From: Prunella strophiata
Taxonomy: Eukaryota > Chordata > Aves > Passeriformes > Prunellidae
DNA: 64,000 nt
NCBI GenBank assembly: GCA_036583965.1
Contig: JAZBQD010000001.1
Location: forward strand, 20,256,941-20,320,940
Direction of reading: 5' to 3'
The notes under the pieces: generated by a model
Databases searched by the model: none
Told to the model about the DNA's origin: nothing
What the model saw: only the letters and a program-made list of their open reading frames with translations
Shown: positions 34,946 through 47,599 of the stretch, one piece after another
How the letters are laid out: the number at the start of each line of letters is the position of its first letter
Position numbering within the stretch: the stretch's first letter is position 1
Position numbers and translations under genes: made by a program

Positions 34946-37900
34946 TGGGATCTCAGACTCCAGGGTTTGGGATGGGATCTCAGACTCCAGGGTTTGGGAT
35001 GGGAATCTCAGACTCCAGGGTTTGGATGGATCTCAGACTCCAGGGTTTGGGATGGGATCTCAGACTCCAGGATTTGGGATGGGATTTCAGACTCCAGGGT
35101 TTGGATGGATCTCAGACTCCAGGGTTTGGGAATGGGATGGGATTTCAGACTCCAGGGTTGGGAATGGGATGGGATCTCAGACTCCAGGGTTTGGGAACGG
35201 GATGGGATCTCAGACTCCAGGGTTTGGGATGGGATCTCAGACTCCAGGGTTTGGGATGGGATTGCAGACTCCAGGTTTTGGGAATGGGATGGGATCTCAG
35301 ACTCCAGGGTTTGGGAATGGGATGGGATCTCAGACTCCAGGATTTGGGAATGGGATGGGATCTCAGACTCCAGGGTTTGGGAATGGGATGGGATCTCAGA
35401 CTCAGGGTTTGGGATGGGATCTCAGACTCAGGGTTTGGGATGGGATTGCAGACTCCAGGGTTTGGGAATGGGATGGGATCTCAGACTCCAGGGTTTGGGA
35501 ATGGGATGGGATTTCAGACTCCAGGGTTTGGGATGGGATCTCAGACTCCAGGGTTTGGGAATGGGATGGGATCTCAGACTCCAGGGTTGGGATGGGATTG
35601 CAGACTCCAGGTTTTGGGAATGGGATGGGATCTCAGACTCCAGGGTTTGGGAATGGGATGGGATTTCAGACTCCAGGGTTTGGGATGGGATCTCAGACTC
35701 CAGGGTTTGGGAATGGGATGGGATCTCAGACTCCAGGATTTGGGATGGGATCTCAGACTCCAGGGTTTGGGAATGGGATGGGATTTCAGACTCCAGGGTT
35801 TGGGATGGGATCTCAGACTCCAGGGTTTGGGAATGGGATGGGATTTCAGACTCCAGGGTTGGGATGGGATTGCAGACTCCAGGGTTTGGGATGGGATCTC
35901 AGACTCCAGGGTTTGGGATGGGATCTCAGACTCCAGGGTTTGGGAATGGGATGGGATTTCAGACTCCAGGATTTGGGATGGGATTTCAGACTCCAGGGTT
36001 TGGGGAATGGGATGGGATCTCAGACTCCAGGGTTTGGGATGGGATTTCAGACTCCAGGGTTTGGGATGGGATCTCAGACTCCAGGGTTTGGGATGGGATT
36101 TCAGACTCCAGGATTTGGGATGGGATTTCAGACTCCAGGGTTTGGGAATGGGATGGGATCTCAGACTCCAGGGTTTGGGAATGGGATGGGATCTCAGACT
36201 CCAGGGTTTGGGAATGGGATGGGATTTCAGACTCCAGGATTTGGGATGGGATTTCAGACTCCAGGGTTTGGGATGGGATTTCAGACTCCAGGATTTGGGA
36301 TGGGATTTCAGACTCCAGGATTTGGGATGGGATCTCAGACTCCAGGGTTTGGGATGGGATTGCAGACTCCAGGGTTTGGGATGGGATCTCAGACTCCAGG
36401 GTTTGGGATGGGATTTCAGACTCCAGGATTTGGGATGGGATTTCAGACTCCAGGATTTGGGATGGGATTTCAGACTCCAGGATTTGGGATGGGATTTCAG
36501 ACTCCAGGATTTGGGATGGGATTTCAGACTCCAGGGTTTGGGATGGGATCTCAGACTCCAGGGTTTGGGATGGATTTCAGACTCCAGGGTTTGGGAATGG
36601 GATGGGATTTCAGACTCCAGGGTTTGGGATGGGATTTCAGACTCCAGGATTTGGGATGGGATTTCAGACTCCAGGGTTTGGGATGGGATTTCAGACTCCA
36701 GGGTTTGGGAATGGGATGGGATCTCAGACTCCAGGGTTTGGGAATGGGATGGGATCTCAGACTCCAGGGTTTGGGATGGGATCTCAGACTCCAGGATTTG
36801 GGATGGGATTTCAGACTCCAGGGTTTGGGATGGGATCTCAGACTCCAGGGTTTGGGATGGGATCTCAGACTCCAGGGTTTGGGAATGGGATGGGATTTCA
36901 GACTCCAGGGTTTGGGATGGGATCTCAGACTCCAGGGTTTGGGATGGGATCTCAGACTCCAGGGTTTGGGATGGGATCTCAGACTCCAGGGTTTGGGATG
37001 GGATTGCAGACTCCAGGATTTGGGAATGGGATGGGATCTCAGACTCCAGGGTTTGGGAATGGGATGGGATTTCAGACTCCAGGGTTTGGGATGGGATCTC
37101 AGACTCCAGGGTTTGGGATGGGATCTCAGACTCCAGGGTTTGGGATGGGATTTCAGACTCCAGGGTTTGGGATGGGATCTCAGACTCCAGGGTTTGGGAT
37201 GGGATTTCAGACTCCAGGGTTTGGGATGGGATCTCAGACTCCAGGGTTTGGGAATGGGATGGGATTTCAGACTCCAGGGTTTGGGAATGGGATGGGATTT
37301 CAGACTCCAGGGTTTGGGATGGGATTTCAGACTCCAGGGTTTGGGATGGGATCTCAGACTCCAGGGTTTGGGAATGGGATGGGATTTCAGACTCCAGGGT
37401 TTGGGATGGGATTTCAGACTCCAGGGTTTGGGATGGGATCTCAGACTCCAGGGTTTGGGATGGGATCTCAGACTCCAGGGTTTGGGATGGGATCTCAGAC
37501 TCCAGGGTTTGGGATGGGATCTCAGACTCCAGGGTTTGGGAATGGGATGGGATTTCAGACTCCAGGGTTTGGGATGGGATCTCAGACTCCAGGGTTTGGG
37601 ATGGGATCTCAGACTCCAGGGTTTGGGAATGGGATGGGATTTCAGACTCCAGGGTTTGGGATGGGATCTCAGACTCCAGGGTTTGGGATGGGATCTCAGA
37701 CTCCAGGGTTTGGGATGGGATCTCAGACTCCAGGGTTTGGGATGGGATCTCAGACTCCAGGGTTTGGGATGGGATCTCAGACTCCAGGGTTTGGGATGGG
37801 ATCTCAGACTCCAGGGTTTGGGAATGGGATGGGATTTCAGACTCCAGGGTTTGGGATGGGATCTCAGACTCCAGGGTTTGGGAATGGGATGGGATTTCAG

Positions 37901-38813
37901 ACTCCAGGGTTTGGGAATGGGATGGGATTTCAGACTCCAGGGTTTGGGAATGGGATGGGATTTCAGACTCCAGGGTTTGGGATGGGATCTCAGACTCCAG
38001 GGTTTGGGATGGGATCTCAGACTCCAGGGTTTGGGATGGGATCTCAGACTCCAGGGTTTGGGATGGATGGGATCTCAGAACTCCAAGGATTTGGCGAACT
38101 GGGATGGGATCTCAGACTCCAGGTTTGGGAATGGAGATGGCTTCAGGACTCCAGGGGTTTGGATGGGATCTGCAGACTCCAGGATTTTGGGAATGGGATT
38201 GGCATCTCGATCCAGGGTTTGGGATGGGATCTCAGACTCCAGGATTTGGGGAATGGGATGGGATCTCAGACTCAGGGTTTGGGATGGGATGGGATCTCAG
38301 ACTCCAGGGTTTGGGATGGGATCTCAGACTCCAGGGTTTGGGAATGGGATGGGATTTCAGACTCCAGGGTTTGGGAATGGGATGGGATTTCAGACTCCAG
38401 GGTTTGGGAATGGGATGGGATCTCAGACTCCAGGGTTTGGGAATGGGATGGGATTTCAGACTCCAGGGTTTGGGATGGGATCTCAGACTCCAGGGTTTGG
38501 GATGGGATTGCAGACTCCAGGGTTTGGGAATGGGATGGGATTTCAGACTCCAGGGTTTGGGATGGGATCTCAGACTCCAGGGTTTGGGATGGGATCTCAG
38601 ACTCCAGGGTTTGGGATGGGATCTCAGACTCCAGGGTTTGGGATGGGATCTCAGACTCCAGGGTTTGGGATGGGATCTCAGACTCCAGGGTTTGGGATGG
38701 GATCTCAGACTCCAGGGTTTGGGATGGGATCTCAGACTCCAGGGTTTGGGATGGGATCTCAGACTCCAGGGTTTGGGATGGGATCTCAGACTCCAGGGTT
38801 TGGGATGGAATCT
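34946..38813. repeat. 27/33-bp G-rich minisatellite, about 135 copies
   Basis: The 27-base unit is GGGATCTCAGACTCCAGGGT plus TTGGGAT. A 33-base form inserts GGAATG. Variants are TTTCAG for TCTCAG, TTGCAG, and GGATTT for GGGTTT. Both lengths are divisible by three and lack stops in all plus frames, which yields three overlapping open frames of 1314-1384 codons that should not be read as proteins. The 33-base form contains the canonical G-quadruplex pattern GGGTTTGGGAATGGGATGGG. A 230-base patch at about 38056-38290 is irregular. Confidence 0.97.
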
Positions 38814-39109
38814 AGGACATTATTTTCTATGGATTAGAGCATTTCCTGGGTCAATTTTTAACTGATTTATTGCAAGGAAAGCCCCCTTAAGAAGCATCTT
38901 CATGGAACAGCCTTTGCTTTTGAAAGATGTTTAAAATGAAATCTTTAAAAAGAAATTACTGCAGAAATATGAATATTGAATATTGACATCCCCCAGGTCA
39001 CACACCTGTAAGTTTTGCAGAGTTTGGAATGAAATCTGTTATGATTTTTTCCTGATCCATTGATTTTTGGCACTTTGGGATAAGGTTCAGTGGGCACAGA
39101 GGAATTCAG
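38814..39109. other. Unique non-coding sequence
   Basis: This is AT-rich single-copy sequence with no recognised feature. Confidence 0.35.
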
Positions 39110-39170
39110 GCAAAGGTTGGAGTTGTTGGTCTTGGAGGTCTCTTCCAACATTAAGGATTCTGTGATTTGA
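39110..39170 (+). mobile_element. CR1 LINE 3' tail
   Basis: GTTGGTCTTGGAGGTCTCTT, then CCAACATTAAGGATTCTGTGATTT is the classical last segment of CR1, ending in the ATTCTGTG octamer. Only about 60 bases remain. Confidence 0.7.
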
Positions 39171-41745
39171 AAATGAGGGTTTTTAGGAACAGCAGCCACA
39201 GGAGAGCCCTGATTCCATTGGTGAGAGGGAATTTAAGGAATTAACCGGCAATAACCCCGAATTCCCTGTGCTGGGGCATTGTCACTTTGAAACCCACAGC
39301 ACAGGCTGGGGAAAACACGTGGAAAATACAATTTGCTATGACAATTGGCTGATCTCTGGTTATGAAAACATTGCATGGAAGTCAGCTGAACAGTCTGCAG
39401 ACTGAAGTGATGCAGGAGCCGGGTGCATCATCTCCTGGAAATTCCTAAATTGGCTGGTTTCGATTCTTTTGTTCACAAATTGTCTTCAAACAGCTCAGGG
39501 ATTTTCTCAATGGGCTGGGCTTTAGTCACCGTGCCAGTGGGGCTGGTGTGAAATTTGGCAGCTCCTTGCCCTCCCATCCATTGGCAGGATGGAAAATGTA
39601 GGATTTCTGCATGAGCAGCTTTACACGGGCTCTCCAAATGTGTTCCCCATTATTGTTATTTAATGTTTGCACATGGCAGAGCTCGCAGGAATTGGAGGGA
39701 CTCAAATAAAAGAGACAGAATTAAAACATATTTTCCCAGGAATAGGTAATTTCTGCCTTGTGCAGGGATAACAGCAGGGAGGAGGTGGATAAAATAATTA
39801 TTCTCCATGTACATATTGATTTTTTTTTTAATATAAGTTACTGAGCTGAGTGTGAAATATGGGAAATATGAACAATTTCCCTCGTGCCTTTCTTCTGCTT
39901 GTTTTTATTTCCTTCCTTGCTGTATTTCCCCCCTTCCCTTCTCTCTGGCAAAGCCTCAGCAGAGCAGAGAACACCAAATTTATTGTGTAAAGCAAAGCCT
40001 GGCTTGTACCTGTGGCCAAAGCCTCCCTTGTTCTGCGTTTGTGGTTAAGCTGAGGTTTAATCCCTGCAGGATTCCCTCTGCTCGTTCCAAAGGCTGAGCT
40101 CACACCAGCAATTCCCAAGGGGGCAATTCAGGGAAGGGTTTTAACTTTATTTAATCCTTCATGGGGAAATGCTTCCAAAAATTGCTGCTGCTTGAAATAC
40201 AGAGAATTTTTTCTTCCGTTCTGTCTGAGGCAATTAATTGTTTGATTAGTGAGCACAGCTTTTTTCAGGATGAGGTGCAATGTTTCTGTTTGTTCAGGCT
40301 CGGCCATCAAAGATTTTAGCTCCTGCTTTGAACAGGGAAACAAAATCCTCCAAGGGGGAAATACCTTCAGGGATTAAATTAAATGATTGTGTGTATTTAA
40401 AAGTCTTGAAGGCACATTTAAATTAAAAAAAAAAAAAATAGGGAAGCTATTTAAGTTAGTCAAGTCATGGCATCCACTGATACAACTAAATAATTTTTAA
40501 ATTAATCCCCCAAGTCTATTATTTCTTACAAGTAATTTTGTGTGTTGGCTCCTGAGATCTGTCAGCTTGTCCCAGGAGCTACATTTTGCCTGATTCGGGG
40601 GAAGCTTGGGAGAAAATTGGAATTAACACATTAATTGTTAATATATTACATGTGGTAGAACATGGGGGTGGAGTGAGTGAGGAAGAAAATCTCCTGGGTG
40701 GGAGGAGGAACCTGCACTAAACCCCAGCTGAAGAGCAGGGAATTGCTATTTGCTCCTATGAACTCCCAAGCAGCTGGATTGATCCAAGTCACTTTAGGGG
40801 AAAAACCAATTAATTCCAAGAGATTTTTCCTGTTCTCACAGCTTTATTCTCTCAGCAAGGCCAGCGAAGCTCAGACAAGCTCAGCTTCATCCTTTGCTTG
40901 AAATTCCCTGGGAAAATGGGAGATCCTGAAGGAAATCCCTGTGGAGAGGGACAGGTCCATAGGATCTGTCAATAGGAGCACAGACACCCACTGCCTGTCC
41001 CTGTGTCTGGCAGAGTAAATACCAATCACCTTCAAGTTAATTAGCCATGGATTCAGGCCTGGATGCTTTCCAGAAAGTGCCCTGGAGTCAGGGCCCGTTT
41101 TTCTGAGAGCTCTGAGGGCACCTTCTCTCCTCTCCAGATCTCCTGTTTGCAGTGAGGAGAGCCAAGCCCTGCTGGGTCTGCTCTAAAAGGGTTTAAAATC
41201 TCCTTTTCCCAGGGTGAGGCTGGGCCAGTGCCAGCTGGGGCTGGCAGGGAACAGAGCTTGGGCACCAGTTGTGTGGAGCAGCCCTCAGCCTGGGGCTGCT
41301 GACAGTGCTCCCAAACCTCCTGGCTCTCAGGCAGGAGGGGCTCTGGGCAGCCAGGGGATCAAACCCTGCAGGAGCTGCTCAGCCAGTGCAGATTCACTGC
41401 CCTGAGTGGGGCTGGGGGCTCTGCAGGGCACCACGTCCCTCCACAGGAGCTGGGCATGGCCTGGGTGCCAGCAGGGAGGCTCTGCCCCCCTGGGTGAGCC
41501 AAAATTCCTGATTGCAGCTCTGTCTGCTGTGTCTGCCACCCCCAGGGGAGCTCTCTGGGGCTCACCCTGCCACAGGGAAGGGGGAAATTCATGTTTTAGG
41601 CAAGGGAAGACAGATATCCAGAGGGAAAAGCAGTGGTGGTGTTGCCCTGATTTTTGAAGTTTCTCTGAAGCCTTCTGATGTTTGCATTCTTGTGCAGAAC
41701 TTTCTCATACACTTTCTGTAAATAACTCATTGTTTTGTCTTCCTC
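39171..41745. other. Long unique spacer
   Basis: About 2.6 kb of mostly single-copy, AT-leaning DNA without tandem arrays, the longest such run in the window. It includes AT-rich patches near 39820 and 40420-40510. The part at 41640-41745 (CATACACTTTCTGTAAATAA) could be additional U3 of the family C LTR. Short open frames are unrecognised. Confidence 0.4.
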
Positions 41746-41935
41746 TGTGGGGGAAGAGCAACTTGATGGACTGTTGGGTTGTCCAGTGGCATTGAGGAGG
41801 TGGCACTGTCACCCTCCAATGACACCGGGATTTCAGAAACTATAAATGGAGTCAGATTCAATAAACTTCCTATTTTTGCTCTCTCTGTCACCTTGCAAAG
41901 AGCTGCTGTCCCTGTTGTGTTGTTTGTGTCCCACA
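41746..41935 (+). mobile_element. LTR family C, short LTR-like element
   Basis: It begins TGTGGGGGAAGAGCAAC and ends TCCCACA, with 6-base inverted termini TGTGGG/CCCACA. It has a TATAAATGG box at 41841 and AATAAA at 41860. At 190 bases it is short for a retroviral LTR, so it may be a truncated or non-autonomous form, or its true start may lie further left. A CR1-like tail (CTTTTCCAGCCTCAGTGATTC) follows at about 41950. No target duplication is evident. Confidence 0.6.
41841..41865 (+). promoter_or_regulatory. TATA box and AATAAA of LTR family C
   Basis: TATAAATGG (41841-41849) is followed by AATAAA (41860-41865). The spacing is close, which would make R very short, so function is uncertain. 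Confidence 0.4.
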
Positions 41936-41985
41936 GTGACAGTGGTGGTGCTTGGCTTTTCCAGCCTCAGTGATTCTGTCATTTC

Positions 41986-42470
41986 TGTGTGCAGCCTGAA
42001 TAACTCCAGGATGGGGAGATTTCCCTGTTTTTGAGATGTCTGCCATTGCCCTAACAAAGCACCTTGCACCAAACACCCTGCAAAGCTTAAAACATGATCC
42101 ATCTTCTCAATGTATTGCAGGGGAAAGTCTCTCTCTGGGAATATTAGTGACTCCACAACTGGAGCAAATAAATTCTGCTTTCCCTAAGTAATGCAGCTTA
42201 TGGTGCAGATCTAATTTTAGATTCCCTCTGCTGCCCCTAAATCTCTGCTCCGTGTCTCTCCCAGCTTGATGGAAGGGCATATTTAATTATCAGGAGTCAC
42301 ATTTGTGTGGACAGATCCTTCATCACCAAAGCATATGTCTTTGGGGTTAGGAACTGCAGAAATCCCATTTTTGCTCAGCTTGGAGTAACTGAGCATCCTC
42401 AGCAGTGGAGGGGCAGATCTGAGCCAGGGCAGGCAGAGGAGCAGCTGCCTTGGCAGCCAGGGCTGTGTTT
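41986..42470. other. Unique non-coding sequence
   Basis: This is single-copy DNA leading to the second gap. No gene is recognised. Confidence 0.4.
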
Positions 42471-42544
42471 TGGGGGATATTCCCTGCAGCTTTCATTCCC
42501 AGCTCCTGGAATGGCACACAGGGCCCTGTGCTGGGGGATATTCC
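42471..42544. repeat. Start of a 61-bp tandem repeat, cut by the gap
   Basis: TGGGGGATATTCC occurs at 42471 and again 61 bases later at 42532, preceded in both places by similar sequence (AGGGCTGTGTTT and AGGGCCCTGTGC). The second copy runs into the N block, so this is probably the edge of an unresolved tandem array. Confidence 0.65.
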
Positions 42545-43044
42545 NNNNNNNNNNNNNNNNNNNNNNNNNNNNNNNNNNNNNNNNNNNNNNNNNNNNNNNN
42601 NNNNNNNNNNNNNNNNNNNNNNNNNNNNNNNNNNNNNNNNNNNNNNNNNNNNNNNNNNNNNNNNNNNNNNNNNNNNNNNNNNNNNNNNNNNNNNNNNNNN
42701 NNNNNNNNNNNNNNNNNNNNNNNNNNNNNNNNNNNNNNNNNNNNNNNNNNNNNNNNNNNNNNNNNNNNNNNNNNNNNNNNNNNNNNNNNNNNNNNNNNNN
42801 NNNNNNNNNNNNNNNNNNNNNNNNNNNNNNNNNNNNNNNNNNNNNNNNNNNNNNNNNNNNNNNNNNNNNNNNNNNNNNNNNNNNNNNNNNNNNNNNNNNN
42901 NNNNNNNNNNNNNNNNNNNNNNNNNNNNNNNNNNNNNNNNNNNNNNNNNNNNNNNNNNNNNNNNNNNNNNNNNNNNNNNNNNNNNNNNNNNNNNNNNNNN
43001 NNNNNNNNNNNNNNNNNNNNNNNNNNNNNNNNNNNNNNNNNNNN
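42545..43044. other. Assembly gap, 500 N
   Basis: Exactly 500 undetermined bases with tandem repeats of different type on the two sides. The true size is unknown. Confidence 0.99.
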
Positions 43045-46000
43045 TCATGTGACACACTGTGTGATGGGTGACCACTGTGCCCATGGTGACACACTGTGCT
43101 GGTGGGTGACACACTGTGCTCATGGTTGACACACTGTGCCATGGTGACACACTGTGAGGTGGGTGACACACTGTGCTCATGGTGACACACTGTGCCCATG
43201 GTGACACACTGTGCCCATGGTGACACACTGTGCTCATGGTGACACACTGTGCCCATGGTGACACACTGTGAGGTGGGTGACACACTGTGCCCATGGTGAC
43301 ACACTGTGCCCATGGTGACACACTGTGCTCATGGTGACACACTGTGCCCATGGGTGACACACTGTGCTCATGGTGACACACTGTGTGATGGGTGACACAC
43401 TGTGCCCATGGGTGACACACTGTGCCCATGGTGACACACTGTGCTCATGGTGACACACTGTGCCATGGTGACACACTGTGCTCATGGTGACACACTGTGC
43501 CCATGGTGACACACTGTGTGATGGGTGACACCACTGTGCCCATGGTGACACACTGTGCCCATGGTGACACACTGTGTGATGGGTGACACACTGTGCCCAT
43601 GGTGACACACTGTGTGATGGGTGACACACTGTGCCCATGGTGACACACTGTGCTCATGGTGACACACTGTGCCCATGGGTGACACACTGTGTGATGGGTG
43701 ACACACTGTGCCCATGGTGACACACTGTGCCATGGTGACACACTGTGTGATGGGTGACACACTGTGCTCATGGTGACACAACTGTGCCCATGGTGACCAC
43801 ACTGTGCCCATGTGACACACTGTGTGAGGGTGACACACTGTGCCCATGGTGACACATGTGCCCATGGTGACACACTGTGCTGGTGGGTGACACACTGTGC
43901 TCATGGTGACACACTGTTGCCCATGGTGACACCTGTGCCCATGGTGACACACTGTGCTGGTGGGTGACACACTGTGCCATGGTGACACACTGTGCCCATG
44001 GTGACACACTGTGAGGTGGGTGACACACTGTGCCCATGGTGACACACTGTGCCCATGGTGACACACTGTGGCCCATGGTGACACACTGTGCTCATGGTGA
44101 CACACTGTGCCCATGGTGACACACTGTGCCATGGGTGACACACTGTGCCCATGGTGACACACTGTGCTGGTGGGTGACACACTGTGCCCATGGTGACACA
44201 CTGTGTGATGGGTGACACACTGTGAGGTGGGTGACACACTGTGCCCATGGTGACACACTGTGCTCATGGTGACACACTGTGCCCATGGTGACACACTGTG
44301 TGATGGGTGACACACTGTGCTCATGGTGACACACTGTGCTCATGGTGACACACTGTGCCATGGTGACACACTGTGTGAGGGTGACACACTGTGCCCATGG
44401 TGACACATGTGCCCATGGTGACCACACTGTGCCCATGGTGACACACTGTGTGATGGGTGACACACTGTGCTCATGGTGACACCTGTGCCCATGGTGACAC
44501 ACTGTGTGATGGGTGACACACTGTGGCCCATGGTGACACACTGTGCTCATGGGTGACACACTGTGATGGGTGACACACTGTGCTCATGGTGACACACTGT
44601 GCCCATGGTGACACACTGTGAGGTGGGTGACACACTGTGCCCATGGGTGACACACTGTGCTCATGGTGACACACTGTGAGGTGGGTGACACACTGTGCTC
44701 ATGGTGACACACTGTGTGATGGGTGACACACTGTGTGAGGGTGACACACTGTGCCCATGGTGACACACTGTGCTCATGGTGACACACTGTGTGATGGGTG
44801 ACACACTGTGCCATGGTGACACACTGTGCCCATGGTGACACACTGTGCTCATGGTGACACACTGTGTGAGGGTGACACACTGTGGCCCATGGTGACACAC
44901 TGTGCTCATGGTGACACACTGTGCCATGGTGACACACTGTGCTCATGGTTGACACACTGTGCCCATGGTGACACACTGTGCTGGTGGGTGACACACTGTG
45001 TGATGGGTGACACACTGTGGCCCATGGTGACACACTGTGAGGTGGGTGACACACTGTGAGGTGGGTGACACACTGTGCCCATGGTGACACACTGTGCCCA
45101 TGGTGACACACTGTGTGATGGGTGACACACTGTGCTCATGGTGACACACTGTGCCCATGGGTGACACACTGTGGGTTGGGTGACACACTGTGCCCATCAG
45201 GGTGACACACTGTGCTCATGGTGACACACTGTGCTCATGGTGACACACTGTGAGGTGGGTGACACACTGTGCTCATGGTGACACACTGTGCCATGGTGAC
45301 ACACTGTGGCCCATGGTGACACACTGTGCTCATGGTGACACCACTGTGCCCATGGTGACACCTGTGCCCATGGTGACACATGTGCCCATGGTGACACACT
45401 GTGGCCCATGGTGACACACTGTGCCCATGGTGACACCTGTGCCCATGGTGACACCTGTGCCCATGGTGACACACTGTGCTCATGGTGACACACTGTTCCC
45501 ATGGTGACACACTGTGCCATGGTGACACACTGTGCTCATGGTGACACACTGTGCCCATGGGTGACACACTGTGCTCATGGTGACACACTGTGTGATGGGT
45601 GACACACTGTGCTCATGGTGACACACTGTGCCCATGGTGACACACTGTGCCCATGGTGACACACTGTGTGATGGGTGACACACTGTGTGATGGGTGACAC
45701 ACTGTGCTCATGGTGACACACTGTGCTCATGGTGACACACTGTGCTCATGGTGACACACTGTGCTCATGGTGACACACTGTGTGATGGGTGACACACTGT
45801 GTGATGGGTGACACACTGTGCCCATGGTGACACACTGTGTGATGGGTGACACACTGTGCTCATGGTGACACACTGTGCTCATGGTGACACACTGTGCTCA
45901 TGGTGACACACTGTGTGATGGGTGACACACTGTGCCCATGGTGACACACTGTGTGATGGGTGACACACTGTGCCCATGGTGACACACTGTGCTCATGGTG

Positions 46001-47337
46001 ACACACTGTGTGATGGGTGACACACTGTGTGATGGGTGACACACTGTGCCCATGGTGACACACTGTGCCCATGGTGACACACTGTGTGATGGGTGACACA
46101 CTGTGCTCATGGTGACACACTGTGCCCATGGTGACACACTGTGTGATGGGTGACACACTGTGTGATGGGTGACACACTGTGCCCATGGTGACACACTGTG
46201 CTCATGGTGACACACTGTGCCCATGGTGACACACTGTGCCCATGGTGACACACTGTGCCCATGGTGACACACTGTGTGATGGGTGACACACTGTGCTCAT
46301 GGGTGACACACTGTGTGATGGGTGACACACTGTGTGATGGGTGACACACTGTGCCCATGGTGACACACTGTGTGATGGGTGACACACTGTGCCCATGGTG
46401 ACACACTGTGTGATGGGTGACACACTGTGTGATGGGTGACACACTGTGTGATGGGTGACACACTGTGTGATGGGTGACACACTGTGTGATGGGTGACACA
46501 CTGTGTGATGGGTGACACACTGTGTGATGGGTGACACACTGTGTGATGGGTGACACACTGTGTGATGGGTGACACACTGTGTGATGGGTGACACACTGTG
46601 TGATGGGTGACACACTGTGCTCATGGTGACACACTGTGTGATGGGTGACACACTGTGTGATGGGTGACACACTGTGTGATGGGTGACACACTGTGTGATG
46701 GGTGACACACTGTGTGATGGGTGACACACTGTGTGATGGGTGACACACTGTGTGATGGGTGACACACTGTGTGATGGGTGACACACTGTGTGATGGGTGA
46801 CACACTGTGTGATGGGTGACACACTGTGCTCATGGTGACACACTGTGTGATGGGTGACACACTGTGTGATGGGTGACACACTGTGTGATGGGTGACACAC
46901 TGTGTGATGGGTGACACACTGTGTGATGGGTGACACACTGTGTGATGGGTGACACACTGTGTGATGGGTGACACACTGTGTGATGGGTGACACACTGTGT
47001 GATGGGTGACACACTGTGTGATGGGTGACACACTGTGCCCATGGTGACACACTGTGTGATGGGTGACACACTGTGTGATGGGTGACACACTGTGTGATGG
47101 GTGACACACTGTGTGATGGGTGACACACTGTGTGATGGGTGACACACTGTGTGATGGGTGACACACTGTGTGATGGGTGACACACTGTGCTCATGGTGAC
47201 ACACTGTGCCCATGGTGACACACTGTGTGATGGGTGACACACTGTGCTCATGGTGACACACTGTGTGATGGGTGACACACTGTGTGATGGGTGACACACT
47301 GTGCTCATGGTGACACACTGTGTGATGGGTGACACAG
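43045..47337. repeat. 19/20-bp minisatellite, about 220 copies
   Basis: The unit TGACACACTGTGCCCATGG has variants CTCATGG, CTGGTGGG, AGGTGGG and TGATGGG (20 bases). The left half mixes all types and has many one-base slips (ACACATGTGCCC, CTGTTGCCC, CCACTGTG). At 46400-47160 the TGTGATGGG type dominates in long uniform runs. Minus-strand frames (CVTHHTVCHPSHSVSP-type) are by-products. The left end is open at the gap, so its full length is unknown. Confidence 0.97.
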
Positions 47338-47344
47338 AAATCAG

Positions 47345-47580
47345 GAGTGGATGATGCAGGAATTGTGAGTGGATAATGATGGAGTTTGGGTGGATAATGA
47401 TGGAATTTGGGTGGATAATGATGGAATTGTGAGTGGATAATGATGGAATTTGGGTGGATAACGATGGAATTTGGGTGGATAATGATGGAATTTGGGTGGA
47501 TAATGATGGAATTTGGGTGGATAATCATGAGTAGATCATGCAGGAATTGTGAGTGGATAATTCAGGAATCACGAATGGAC
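47345..47580. repeat. 21-bp minisatellite, about 10 copies
   Basis: The unit GTGGATAATGATGGAATTTG plus G alternates with forms having ATTGTGA in place of ATTTGG. It follows directly on the 19/20-bp array, separated only by about ten bases. Confidence 0.92.
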
Positions 47581-47599
47581 AATCCTGCTTTTCTCTGCT

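Noticed and set aside
34946..38813. Interstitial telomeric repeats, because of GGGTTTGGGA runs
   Set aside because: There is no run of TTAGGG. The unit is 27/33 bases with a non-telomeric half.
43045..47337. CRISPR-like array of short repeats
   Set aside because: Units are contiguous without unique spacers, and the context is eukaryotic. It is a minisatellite.
42347..47528. Minus-strand frames with CVTHHTVCHPSHSVSP repeats, some crossing the N gap
   Set aside because: They result from a stop-free minisatellite and from N runs translated as X. Overlapping frames are equally open.
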